A stretch of DNA of 64,000 nucleotides from an uncultured Verrucomicrobiota bacterium (GTDB lineage Bacteria > Verrucomicrobiota > Kiritimatiellia > CAIQIC01 > Lenti-01), in NCBI GenBank assembly GCA_937860055.1, contig CALMBO010000029.1, forward strand, positions 1 through 64,000. Reading direction: 5' to 3'. Made by a program: the position numbers and the translations under genes. Positions 45,611 through 54,701 of this stretch are shown piece after piece. Every line of letters starts with the position of its first letter. The first letter of the stretch is position 1. A model generated the notes under the pieces. That model was not told where the DNA came from and did no database searches. It saw nothing but the letters and a program-made list of their open reading frames with translations.

Positions 45611-46282
45611 ATGAAGCGGATGCCGATTCTCCTGTGCCTGGCCTGCGTCGCCCATGCGGCGTCCCTTGAAGCGGCCCCCCTGCGCGTGGCCTGCGTGGGC
45701 GACAGCATCACCTACGGCGCCTTCATTCCCGACCGTGAAAACGCCTCCTATCCCGCCCTCCTCCAAACCCTCTCCGGCGGCAGGATCGTCGTCACCAATC
45801 TCGGCGTCAGCGGCCACACCCTCGTCAAGACCGGCAAGCTGTCCTGGTGGAATTCCCCCGCCTTCGCCGAATCGGCCGCCTTCGCGCCCGATGTGGTCGT
45901 CATCATGCTGGGAACCTGCGACACCGCCGAACCCGAAAAACTGGACGACTACGAACCCGACCTGAACGCCCTGCTGGATCATTTCGCCGGCCTCCCCTCC
46001 TCCCCGCGAATCCTGGTCGCGACGCCTCCCCCCGTCACCACGATCCGGGAATGGAAACTGAACTGGCGGCTGAATCACCGCATCATTCCCGCCATCCGGC
46101 GCACCTGCAAGGCCCGGAATATTCCCGTCGTCGATGTGAATTCCGCCTTCAAAGGCCGGCACCACTTGATCCCCGACGCCCTGCATCCCAACGCGGAGGG
46201 TGCCGCGATCATCGCCCGCACCGTCCTGGACGCCTTGCAATCCCTCCAGTTTCTCCAGCCGGTGCCGTCGACGATTCCATAG
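45611..46282 (+). CDS. SGNH/GDSL hydrolase, secreted
   Basis: Signal-like MKRMPILLCLACVAHAASLEA; block I VACVGDSITYGA, block V DALHPNAEGAAIIA, LGTCD. Confidence 0.88.
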   Translation: MKRMPILLCLACVAHAASLEAAPLRVACVGDSITYGAFIPDRENASYPALLQTLSGGRIVVTNLGVSGHTLVKTGKLSWWNSPAFAESAAFAPDVVVIMLGTCDTAEPEKLDDYEPDLNALLDHFAGLPSSPRILVATPPPVTTIREWKLNWRLNHRIIPAIRRTCKARNIPVVDVNSAFKGRHHLIPDALHPNAEGAAIIARTVLDALQSLQFLQPVPSTIP

Positions 46283-46333
46283 GGAATCGGGACCGGTGCC
46301 TGTCCCCCCGGCAATCCCGGGTGGCTGGGCGGA

Positions 46334-47521
46334 TCACTTCTGCCACTTGGCTTCGAATCTTCTGGTCCCGGCATCCCATGCCGCCTGGAGCAAGGCTTTG
46401 TTCACTCCCCAAAACGCCCCCAGTACACCGAGGAAGCGGGATTGGATGCGCCGTCCGGCGAGAAACGACAGGCCGCTGATTCCGATTCCCGCCGCCAGCC
46501 CGGCAAAAAGAGCCTTGGCCACCCCGCCGCCTTTCCACGCCATGATTCCCGCCGAACCGAACATCAGCAGGACCATAAACGGCGTCCACAACCTCAGGTA
46601 CTTGTGGGAGAGCCATTGGAACCAGACCGGATTCGCAAAAACAGAATAGATGGAGGGCTCTAATTTCCCCAATTGCCAGATTCCCGCCAAGGTCCGGCGC
46701 TTCCGGATGCCTTCCTGGCCGAAACGGGCGGAGGGCAGGTCGAACGCGCGCGCGTCCGGCTCGAAAAGACATCGAAACCCCGCCAAAACCGCCCGCATGG
46801 GAATCAAGACGTCATCCACCAGGGTGTTTTCCGGAATGGGCCGGCACAGTTCCTTCCGGATCGCATAGAGCGCGCCGGTCGCGCCCGGAACCGCCCAGAA
46901 ACGGCTTTCGCACCGCCGGATGAACTTCTCGTATCCCCAGTAGGATTCCGCCCCCTTCTGCGCCCCGCCCTCCGCCGATTCATAGACCAGCGCCCCCGAC
47001 ACCACTCCGACCTGGGCATCCGCAAAATTCTCCAGCAGCCGGGAAATCGCCCCTTCTTCCACCCGCTGCCGGGCATCCATCATCACCAGGATCGGCTGCG
47101 CCGCCTTCTCCATCAGCTTGTTCAACACCGCCGCCTTGCCCCGGCGGCGGTCGAAATCGAGAATGTGGATCGAAGGTTGAAGGTTGCCGGTTGGAGGTTG
47201 CAGGTTGGCTCCATCCTGAATTCTGAATTCTGAATTCTGAATTCTCTCCTTGGCCAGCTCTCCCGTCCCATCCGTGCACCCATCCAGCCCGATCCAGATT
47301 TCGCGGATGGGTTCGCTCTTCGCCAGGGCCAGCAGGTTCTCCAGTTTCCGCGGCAAGGTGGCGGCTTCGTTGTGCGCGGCGATCAGCACCGAAACGCCGC
47401 CCTCGAACCTCCCCTTTCCCGCGGGCCGGCCCCGAAGCCCCGCCAGCAGCCAGATCAACGCGGGATATCCCGCATAGGCGTAGGCGAGAAGCGCGACGGA
47501 AATGGAGAACACGATCCACAT
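46334..47521 (-). CDS. membrane GT2 glycosyltransferase carrying an in-frame heptanucleotide-repeat insertion
   Basis: VSVLIAAHNEAATLPRKLENLL...IWIGLDGCTDGTGELA...FDRRRGKAAVLNKLMEKAAQPILVMMDARQRVEEGAI; C-terminal TM segments; insertion ERIQNSEFRIQDGANLQPPTGNLQPS. Confidence 0.9.
   Translation of the reverse strand: MWIVFSISVALLAYAYAGYPALIWLLAGLRGRPAGKGRFEGGVSVLIAAHNEAATLPRKLENLLALAKSEPIREIWIGLDGCTDGTGELAKERIQNSEFRIQDGANLQPPTGNLQPSIHILDFDRRRGKAAVLNKLMEKAAQPILVMMDARQRVEEGAISRLLENFADAQVGVVSGALVYESAEGGAQKGAESYWGYEKFIRRCESRFWAVPGATGALYAIRKELCRPIPENTLVDDVLIPMRAVLAGFRCLFEPDARAFDLPSARFGQEGIRKRRTLAGIWQLGKLEPSIYSVFANPVWFQWLSHKYLRLWTPFMVLLMFGSAGIMAWKGGGVAKALFAGLAAGIGISGLSFLAGRRIQSRFLGVLGAFWGVNKALLQAAWDAGTRRFEAKWQK
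47176..47243. repeat. two adjacent heptanucleotide arrays (GTTGNNG x5 and CTGAATT x4) inside CDS
   Basis: gttgaag gttgccg gttggag gttgcag gttggct (47176-47210), ccatc, then ctgaatt x4 perfect (47216-47243). Confidence 0.95.
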
Positions 47522-47647
47522 GCCTCTTCCTCTATATCAAATCCGCGGGCGCTTCAATCCGGGAGTGCTTCCGATGAACCGGCCGGCCCGCCCCGCCGCG
47601 CCAAATTGTCTTGATTTCGGCTCCGTTTCCTTGGACAAGACAGAGAT

Positions 47648-48607
47648 ATGAATCCGCTCATTTCCGTGGTCACGCCCGTCTACAAGGCCGAAGCCTGCGT
47701 GGATGAACTCTGCCGGCGCCTCGTCGCCGCCCTCGAACCCATTTCCCCGGACTTCGAAATCATCATGGTCGAGGATGCCAGCCCGGATGCCTCGTGGGAC
47801 GCCATGGCCCGGATCATGGCCGCAGAGCCCCGGTGCAAAGGGATCCGCCTCTCGCGAAATTTCGGGCAGCACTACGCCATCACGGCCGGCCTCGAACACG
47901 CTTCCGGCGAATGGATCGTGGTCATGGATTGCGACCTGCAGGACCAGCCGGAGGAAATCGCGAAGCTGTACCAGGCCGCCACGCATGGCGGTTTCGACGT
48001 GGTCTTCGGCCGCCGGACCCGGCGCCGGGACCGCTGGCTCAAGCGGATGTCGTCCACGTGCTTCTATGCCATCTACAACTACTTCACCGACTCCCGGTTC
48101 GACCACACCGTGGCCAATTTCAGCATCTCCCGCCGGCCGGTGATCGAGGAATTCCTCCGGATGCGCGAGCACAACCGGTCCTTTCCCCTTTTCATCCGCT
48201 GGCTCGGATTCTCCGTCGGCTACGTCGAGGTGGCCCACGCAGAGCGGTTCTCGGGCGAAACCTCCTACACCCTCCGCAAACTGTTCCAGCTCTCGGCCGA
48301 AAGCATCCTGTCGCAATCCAACAAGCCGCTCCACCTCTCCATTGCGGCAGGCCTCCTGCTGGCCGCCGGCGCATTCCTGATGGCGCTATATTATGTCATC
48401 AAGTATTTTCTCTATGGCATCCCCGTGACCGGCTGGACCAGCATGATGGTTTCGCTGTGGTTCATCGGCGGCGTCCTTCTCGCCAACCTCGGCATCCTGG
48501 GACTCTACCTGGGGCGCGTCTTCAACGAGGTCAAGAACCGGCCCCTCTATGTGGTTCGGCAGCGGGTCGGGTTCCCCTCCCCCGGGACGCGGCAGGGAGG
48601 CCCCTGA
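47648..48607 (+). CDS. GT2 glycosyltransferase, ArnC/GtrB-like, with C-terminal TM pair
   Basis: MNPLISVVTPVYKAEACVDELC...MVEDASPDASWDAM...GIRLSRNFGQHYAITAGLEHASGEWIVVMDCDLQDQPEEI. Confidence 0.93.
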   Translation: MNPLISVVTPVYKAEACVDELCRRLVAALEPISPDFEIIMVEDASPDASWDAMARIMAAEPRCKGIRLSRNFGQHYAITAGLEHASGEWIVVMDCDLQDQPEEIAKLYQAATHGGFDVVFGRRTRRRDRWLKRMSSTCFYAIYNYFTDSRFDHTVANFSISRRPVIEEFLRMREHNRSFPLFIRWLGFSVGYVEVAHAERFSGETSYTLRKLFQLSAESILSQSNKPLHLSIAAGLLLAAGAFLMALYYVIKYFLYGIPVTGWTSMMVSLWFIGGVLLANLGILGLYLGRVFNEVKNRPLYVVRQRVGFPSPGTRQGGP

Positions 48608-49341
48608 TGCCCATCGAGAACCGCGAATGGGATTCCCGGTTTTTCGGCTATCCCGTGGCTTCGGCATCGTTCGGCCCCGCCCTCCCCCGGCTCCCGGACA
48701 TCCTCGCCGCGCGGGACGAGGCGCGGCAGGCCGCTGTCCGCCTCTTGTACCTCTTCCTGCCTCCCGTCGACGCGGCTCTCCGAAGCTCCATCGAGCAGGC
48801 GGGTTTCCTCCCGGTGGGTCAAAAAGTGGAATACGCCAGGAAGGTCGGCATGCCGCCCCCGATGGAACCGGGACCGGACATCGCCTTGTGCCGCGAAAGC
48901 AGCGCTCCGCTGGAACAACTCGCACTGGAAAGCGGCTCCCACAGCCGCTTCCGTCTCGACCCGGGCTTCCGGAACCGTGAATTCGAACGCTTGTACGGGG
49001 AATGGCTGGCCTCTTCCTTGCGCGGCGACCAGGGCAAGCAGGTCTTCGTGGCGGGAAGCGCGGCGCGCCCGCTCGGCCTCGTCACGCTGGAGCCCGGGCC
49101 CTCCGCGGCCCGGATCGGCCTTCTGGCCGTGGATGCCTCCCAGCGGGGACGCGGCCTCGGCCGCCGCCTCGTGGCCGAAGCGGAGCGCTTCTGCGTCCGC
49201 AACCGGATCGCCGAGCTCCAGGTGGCCACGCAATCGGCCAATCGCGGCGCCTGCCGCTTCTACGAAACCTGCGGCTTCGGAAAATCCTCCGAGACCGATG
49301 TCTTCCATGCCTGGCTGATGCCCTCACAAGCCGGCCCGTAA
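48607..49341 (+). CDS. GNAT family acetyltransferase (WecD-like candidate)
   Basis: N-term ENREWDSRFFGYPVA (WecD-like WD-S-x-FFG), C-term IGLLAVDASQRGRGLGRRLVAEAERFC...LQVATQSANRGACRFYETCGF; adjacent to the rffA-like gene. Confidence 0.85.
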   Translation: MPIENREWDSRFFGYPVASASFGPALPRLPDILAARDEARQAAVRLLYLFLPPVDAALRSSIEQAGFLPVGQKVEYARKVGMPPPMEPGPDIALCRESSAPLEQLALESGSHSRFRLDPGFRNREFERLYGEWLASSLRGDQGKQVFVAGSAARPLGLVTLEPGPSAARIGLLAVDASQRGRGLGRRLVAEAERFCVRNRIAELQVATQSANRGACRFYETCGFGKSSETDVFHAWLMPSQAGP

Positions 49342-49363
49342 ACCCAGATCGCGCGAGACGAAC

Positions 49364-50494
49364 ATGCCACAGATTCCATTCAACAAACCGTTCCTGACCG
49401 GCAAGGAAACCGACTACATCCGCCAGGCCGTGGAATCCGGAAAGATCTCCGGCAACGGGGCGTTCACCCAGAAATGCCAGCGCTTCCTGGAACAGCGCTA
49501 CGGATTCCGGAAAGTCCTGCTGACGACCAGCTGCACGGATGCGCTGGAAATGGCGGCCATCCTGTCGGAGACCGGCCCCGGCGACGAAGTCATCGTGCCT
49601 TCCTACACCTTTGTCTCGTCCGCCCTGGCGTTTGTGCGGCAGGGAACGAAGATCGTGTTCGCCGACAGCCGGCCGGACCATCCCAACCTGGACCTGGACC
49701 GGGTGGAAGCGCTGATCACCCCGCGCACGAAGGTGCTCGTGGTCGTGCACTACGCCGGCGTGGCCTGCGACATGGACCGCGCCATGGCCCTGGCGCAAAA
49801 GCACAACCTGCTGGTGGTGGAGGATGCCGCGCAGGCCATCGACGCCACCTGCAAGGGCCGCCCCCTGGGCGGCATCGGACACTTCGGCTGCTTCTCCTTC
49901 CACGAAACCAAGAACATCATCTCCGGCGAAGGCGGCGCGCTCGCCATCAACGACCCGCGCTTCTGCCGCCGCTCGGAGATCATCTGGGAAAAGGGAACGA
50001 ACCGCGCCGAATTCTTCCGCGGCGAGGTGAACAAGTACGGCTGGGTGGACACGGGATCCTCCTTCCTGCCCTCCGAGATCATCGCCGCGTTCCTCTTTGC
50101 CCAGCTCGAACAGTTGGAGCCCATCCAGGCGAAACGAAAAGCCCTTTGGAATGCCTATGCCAGGGAACTTGTCCCCCTCGCCGCGCAGGGCCGGATCCTC
50201 CTGCCCGGCATCCCCGCCGATGCCAGCAACAACGCCCACATGTTCTACATCGTCTGCCGCTCGCTGGAGGAACGCACCGCCCTCATCGCCCACCTGAAGC
50301 AGCACGGCATTCTGGCCGTGTTCCATTATCTCTCGCTGCACAAGAGCCCCTTCTACGCCCCCAGGCACGACGGCCGCGAACTGCCGCATGCGGACCGCTT
50401 TGCCGATTGCCTCCTGCGCCTGCCCATGTATTTCGATCTGTCCATCGGACAGGTGGAGGAAATCTGCGGCCGGATCCGGCGGTTCTTCGCCTAG
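49364..50494 (+). CDS. rffA: dTDP-4-amino-4,6-dideoxygalactose transaminase-like (DegT/DnrJ/EryC1 family)
   Basis: IPFNKPFLTGKETDYIRQAVESGKISGNGAFTQKCQRFLEQRYG...EVIVPSYTFVSSALAFV...HYAGVACDMDRAMALAQKHNLLVVEDAAQAI...GCFSFHETKNIISGEGGAL...EKGTNRAEFFRGEVNKYGWVDTGSS is colinear with E. coli WecE/RffA. Confidence 0.93.
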   Translation: MPQIPFNKPFLTGKETDYIRQAVESGKISGNGAFTQKCQRFLEQRYGFRKVLLTTSCTDALEMAAILSETGPGDEVIVPSYTFVSSALAFVRQGTKIVFADSRPDHPNLDLDRVEALITPRTKVLVVVHYAGVACDMDRAMALAQKHNLLVVEDAAQAIDATCKGRPLGGIGHFGCFSFHETKNIISGEGGALAINDPRFCRRSEIIWEKGTNRAEFFRGEVNKYGWVDTGSSFLPSEIIAAFLFAQLEQLEPIQAKRKALWNAYARELVPLAAQGRILLPGIPADASNNAHMFYIVCRSLEERTALIAHLKQHGILAVFHYLSLHKSPFYAPRHDGRELPHADRFADCLLRLPMYFDLSIGQVEEICGRIRRFFA

Positions 50495-50553
50495 GCCGCC
50501 CCCGCCGGTTTGCCCTTGTTTTCGCCCCTTGTTCTGGGCCATTCTCGCATCCA

Positions 50554-51555
50554 GTGAACAGCGCTCCGTCCATCCTGACCAACATGGCGTTCCTCCAAAG
50601 CCGGACCTGGCGCGAGGCGGTCGCGACCATCTGCCGGGAGGACGAATCGCCGGACGACTTGTGCCCGTTCCAACAGGCCTTCCGCCTGCTGCGCCGGCGC
50701 AAGGATTTCGACGTGGTGGTCACGCTGGGCGCCCGCCCCTCCCTCGTCTATGGTTTGCTCTGCGGCATCCTGCGCCTTCCCTCCAGGCAGGTCATGACAG
50801 AGGTTTTTTTGGATTTTTCCCGGCCCCGTTCCATGGCGTGGAGAATCAAGACCGCCTTGTTCCGGTGGATTTCCCGCCGCTCGTTCGGCATCTTGACCAA
50901 CAGCTCCGCCGAGGTGGGGCTGATTGCCCGGCGCTTCGCCATCCCGGAGGGCAAATTGCGGTTCGTTCCCATGTACACGACCATCCAGGACCCCAGCCTG
51001 AGGCCGGGAAACGACGGAACCGTGGTGTCCATCGGACGGACGCTGCGGGATCTGGACACGTTGATCGAGGCGGCGCGGCACATCCGGGCTCCGGTCGTCA
51101 TCGTGGCGGGACGGCGCGACCGGATGCCGGCCGCCCTCCCGTCCAATGTGCAGGTTCTTCGCGAAATTTCGCTCAAGAAAAGCCACGAGTTGCTTTCCCG
51201 CTCGGCGGTGGCGGCGGCGCCCTTGCTGCCGGCGGAGCGGTCCACCGGACAGGTCTTCGTCTTCGAAGCCATGGCCATGGGAAAACCCGTGGTGGCCACC
51301 CGGAGCCTCGGCACCATCGACTATGTCCGCGACGGTGAAAACGGCCTGCTGGTCGAAGCCGGCGACGCCCCCGGGCTGGCCAGCGCCGTCAACCGTCTCC
51401 TCGAGGATTCCGCGCTGGCCCGGCGCCTCGCTTCCGCCGCCGTGGCCGATTGCCGCAGCGAATGGAATGCCGAAACCCACGCCACCCGTAAAATCGCCGC
51501 CATCCAGTCGCTTTGGGCGGCGGGAAAACCCACCCTGCGGGATGCCCCTCCGTGA
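50554..51555 (+). CDS. glycosyltransferase family 4
   Basis: GTG start; VVSIGRTLRDLDTLIEAARHI...VQVLREISLKKSHELLSRSAVAAAPLLPAERSTGQVFVFEAMAMGKPVVATRSLGTIDYVRDGENGLLVEAGDAPGLASAV. Confidence 0.87.
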   Translation: MNSAPSILTNMAFLQSRTWREAVATICREDESPDDLCPFQQAFRLLRRRKDFDVVVTLGARPSLVYGLLCGILRLPSRQVMTEVFLDFSRPRSMAWRIKTALFRWISRRSFGILTNSSAEVGLIARRFAIPEGKLRFVPMYTTIQDPSLRPGNDGTVVSIGRTLRDLDTLIEAARHIRAPVVIVAGRRDRMPAALPSNVQVLREISLKKSHELLSRSAVAAAPLLPAERSTGQVFVFEAMAMGKPVVATRSLGTIDYVRDGENGLLVEAGDAPGLASAVNRLLEDSALARRLASAAVADCRSEWNAETHATRKIAAIQSLWAAGKPTLRDAPP

Positions 51556-53534
51556 TCGCTCTCCACCGATTTTCCCGCCGATTCGCGACGTGGCTCCAGG
51601 TCTGCGGCTTGTTCTTCATCGGAGGCGGTTTGGCCTTGGCGTGGGGAGCGGCCGCATGGAATTTCGCCGGCCATGCCTCGTCATCCAATTCCATCTGGTT
51701 GGGCGCCGCGGCCTATCTGGCGTTGGCGGGCGCAGGGTTGGCCGGATTGAGGCGGATCCATCGCCGGTTCGGCCCCCGGGCATTCCTTTGGACCGCCATG
51801 GCCGCCGCCATGCTGATCCAGGCGGCGGCCATCCTGGCCTCCGACCGGCAATGGGAATGGACAGGCGACGCCCGCATTTTTTCCCACTATCTGGACCGCT
51901 TGTCCGAGAATGGCTACTCGCCGCAAACCCTCGGGGAACTGAGCCGAAACTACGACTATCCCATCTGGACGCGGCGGGCCCTGCCCTTCCACTACCTCCT
52001 CCGCGTGTCGGCCGGCGACCATTTCGTCCGTGCCGTCCAGTTCTTCCAGGCGCTGCTGATCTCCCTTTCCCTGCCGCTCGCCTGGCGGATGGCGCGCCTC
52101 CTGTTCGGCAAGCGGGTGGCCTTCTGGGCGACCAGCCTTCAATTCCTCATGCCGTTCCGCTGGTTCATCTGCCTGGACCTCAACCATTACATCTCCGGCG
52201 GATTCTATTTCTTGTCCGCTCTCTGGGTGCTGGTCGAATGGTCGCGGACGGATCGCCGCCGGCTCGGTTCCTGGGGCCTGGCCCTTTGCGCCGCGGCGTT
52301 GTTCCCCTTGATGCGGCTGGAAGGCGGCATCGACCAGATCTATCTCGCCGCCGCCGCCGGCATCATCCTGTTATGTTGGACCGGCGGCACCTGGACCGCC
52401 CGGCAATCGGCACAGGCAGGCCTCGCCTGGATCGCGGCCCCGTTCCTGGTCTCCGCCCTTCTCCTGCCTCCCCTTTCCTCCCGCATCGATGAAGCGAATC
52501 GGCATCGGCTGTCCAGCGGAACGATCGCCTTCATGGCGCGGGGCTGGATGCCCGAAACCGGCGGGGAATATTCCGCCACCTATGAGCAAATCGATTGGCT
52601 GACGCCGGCCGGCCGCAAGGAATCGGTGCAGGCCTCCCTCCTGGCCTCGCAAGCCTTCTACAATCCACGCCCGTTGCTTTTCCGCCTCCTCCCGGTGAAA
52701 TGGGCGAAATACTTCCTGCTGGGCTACGCCTCCGGCGCCGAGGAAATGCTGGTCCACAACGGCGCGGAAAGGGCGGCGCTCCTGGCCAAGGGCGCGCGGA
52801 TCGCCTATCTGCTGGCGGCGCTTCCCTGCATGCTTTGGGGCGCCCTGCTCTGCCTTCCGCTTTTGCGCAAGGCCAACCGGCTCTGCTGGACGCTGCCAGG
52901 CCTCCTCTTCTGCGCCTCCACCGCGCTGGTCGGCGAAACCTCGCCGCGCTATTCCATCTACATCCAGCCGTTCCTGTTCATGCTGGGAGCGCTGCCGCTG
53001 GCTTGGAGCGCCGGGCGGCGCAGGGTCCTCGCCCGCGCGGCCGGACGCCCCGGCCTGTGGGCCTTGGCGTCCGGTCTGGCTCTCTTCTTCTTCGCCGCGG
53101 CCCTTCTCCACGCCGCACGGCCATGGCTGCGCCCGCAATCGGTCCTGGACATGCGGTCCTGGACTTTGGCATCCGGGACGCAGGCCGGCAACATCCCCTC
53201 CACCCTCGCTCCGCTCGAAATCCATTTGATGCCACAGGTGTCGCCGGACAAAACCGACTGGGGAACGCTGCAGCTTCCCGCGGCCCCCGACACGCCCGGA
53301 ACCCTTTCGTTCTATGCCTTGCCAGCGGGGGTTTCCGTTGGAAGCCTGCAAGGAACGCTCCTCGTCGCGGAATACGCCTTCCCCGGCGGAACGCGAACGC
53401 AGACCCATTCCCTGCCCGCCCGCATCCAGCTGGAATATTCCCCCTCCTCGACGGGCTCGCTGCGGCTGTGGTCGCCCGCGGCGGCAACCTTCCCCCTAAG
53501 CATTGGATATGCCACCTGCGAGGCGGCGGAGTAA
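51552..53534 (+). CDS. large polytopic membrane protein, GT-C-like candidate
   Basis: GTG start overlapping the previous stop; ~660 aa, many hydrophobic helices, DARIFSHYLDRLSENGYSPQTLGELSRNYDYPIWTRRALPFHYLL loop. Confidence 0.7.
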   Translation: MIALHRFSRRFATWLQVCGLFFIGGGLALAWGAAAWNFAGHASSSNSIWLGAAAYLALAGAGLAGLRRIHRRFGPRAFLWTAMAAAMLIQAAAILASDRQWEWTGDARIFSHYLDRLSENGYSPQTLGELSRNYDYPIWTRRALPFHYLLRVSAGDHFVRAVQFFQALLISLSLPLAWRMARLLFGKRVAFWATSLQFLMPFRWFICLDLNHYISGGFYFLSALWVLVEWSRTDRRRLGSWGLALCAAALFPLMRLEGGIDQIYLAAAAGIILLCWTGGTWTARQSAQAGLAWIAAPFLVSALLLPPLSSRIDEANRHRLSSGTIAFMARGWMPETGGEYSATYEQIDWLTPAGRKESVQASLLASQAFYNPRPLLFRLLPVKWAKYFLLGYASGAEEMLVHNGAERAALLAKGARIAYLLAALPCMLWGALLCLPLLRKANRLCWTLPGLLFCASTALVGETSPRYSIYIQPFLFMLGALPLAWSAGRRRVLARAAGRPGLWALASGLALFFFAAALLHAARPWLRPQSVLDMRSWTLASGTQAGNIPSTLAPLEIHLMPQVSPDKTDWGTLQLPAAPDTPGTLSFYALPAGVSVGSLQGTLLVAEYAFPGGTRTQTHSLPARIQLEYSPSSTGSLRLWSPAAATFPLSIGYATCEAAE

Positions 53535-53676
53535 GCGCCCGCTTCTCCGGAATCGCCTCGCCGATTTCTTCTGTTGCCCATCCGGCTTTGATTCGGCTAG
53601 GATTGGAAATTCGATGTGACAGCAAATGGAGCTTCCGCCGGATCGGGGCTTCGCAGATTGGAAAGGAAAACGTCCG

Positions 53677-54549
53677 ATGGAACAGATCAAACTCGGCCTG
53701 CCCAAGGGCAGCCTGCAGGAAAGCACGTTCGCGCTGATGAAGAAAGCCGGATGGAACTTCAAGGTCAGCTCCCGTTCCTATGTGCCCTCGGTGGACGACC
53801 CTTCCATCGCGGCGCGGCTCATCCGCCCGCAGGAAATCGCCCGCTATGTCGAACTGGGGCTCCTCGATGCCGGCCTCACCGGCTATGACTGGATCTACGA
53901 AAACGGCGCCGATGTCGTGGAAGTCGCCGAACTCTGCTACTCCAAGGCGACGAGCAATCCCGTCCGCTGGGTCGTCGCCGTCCCCAACGATTCCCCCATC
54001 CAGGGCGTCAAGGATCTCCAGGGCAAGCGCATCGCCACCGAAGCCGTCGGCCTCACCAAGCGTTATCTCGCCGACCACGGCGTCACCGCCGAGATCGAAT
54101 TCTCCTGGGGCGCCACCGAGGTCAAGGCCCCCGAGCTTGTCGATGCCATCGTCGAGCTCACGGAAACCGGCTCCTCCCTGCGCGCCAACCAGCTGCGCAT
54201 CGTGGATACCGTCCTGACTTCCACGACCCGCCTCATCGCCAACAAGGACACCTGGGCCGATGCCGAAAAGCGGGCCAAGATCGAGCAGATGGCCCTCCTG
54301 CTCTGCGGCGCCCTCAACGCCGAGAACAAGGTGCTGATCAAGATGAACTCCAAGAAGGGAGATGTCGCCGCCATCTGCAGCGTGCTGCCCGCGCTGCACG
54401 CCCCCACCGTCAATCCCCTCGGCGACCCCAGCTGGGTCGCCATCGAGACCGTCGTGGACGAGTCCATCGTCCGCGAAATCATCCCCCAGCTCAAGACCGC
54501 CGGCGCCTCAGGCATTATTGAACTTGCATTGAACAAGGTTGTGCCGTAA
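53677..54549 (+). CDS. hisG: ATP phosphoribosyltransferase (long form)
   Basis: [23 protein letters not shown]...[24 protein letters not shown]...[24 protein letters not shown]...[34 protein letters not shown], plus C-terminal regulatory domain. Confidence 0.96.
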   Translation: MEQIKLGLPKGSLQESTFALMKKAGWNFKVSSRSYVPSVDDPSIAARLIRPQEIARYVELGLLDAGLTGYDWIYENGADVVEVAELCYSKATSNPVRWVVAVPNDSPIQGVKDLQGKRIATEAVGLTKRYLADHGVTAEIEFSWGATEVKAPELVDAIVELTETGSSLRANQLRIVDTVLTSTTRLIANKDTWADAEKRAKIEQMALLLCGALNAENKVLIKMNSKKGDVAAICSVLPALHAPTVNPLGDPSWVAIETVVDESIVREIIPQLKTAGASGIIELALNKVVP

Positions 54550-54585
54550 AACCGTCCGGCATCGTTATATCAGGAGGAAACAAGC

Positions 54586-54675
54586 ATGGGTTCCGTCAAA
54601 AAGAAACGCCGCTTGAAGATGGCCAAGCACAAACGCCGCAAACGTCTGCGCGCGGACCGTCACAAGAAGAAATAA
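54586..54675 (+). CDS. 29-aa highly basic AURKAIP1/COX24-domain-like ribosome-associated small protein
   Basis: MGSVKKKRRLKMAKHKRRKRLRADRHKKK with a strong SD (AGGAGGA at 54572-54578); matches the MGSV-KKRR-K-KHRK-R pattern. Absent from the ORF track because of length. Confidence 0.85.
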   Translation: MGSVKKKRRLKMAKHKRRKRLRADRHKKK

Positions 54676-54701
54676 GGGGATTCGCCCGTCACGGGCGTGC
54701 C

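Noticed and set aside
47590-47645. TGTCTTG/CAAGACA arms upstream of the GT2 at 47648
   Set aside because: Only a 7-bp stem with a ~22-nt spacer; likely chance at this length.
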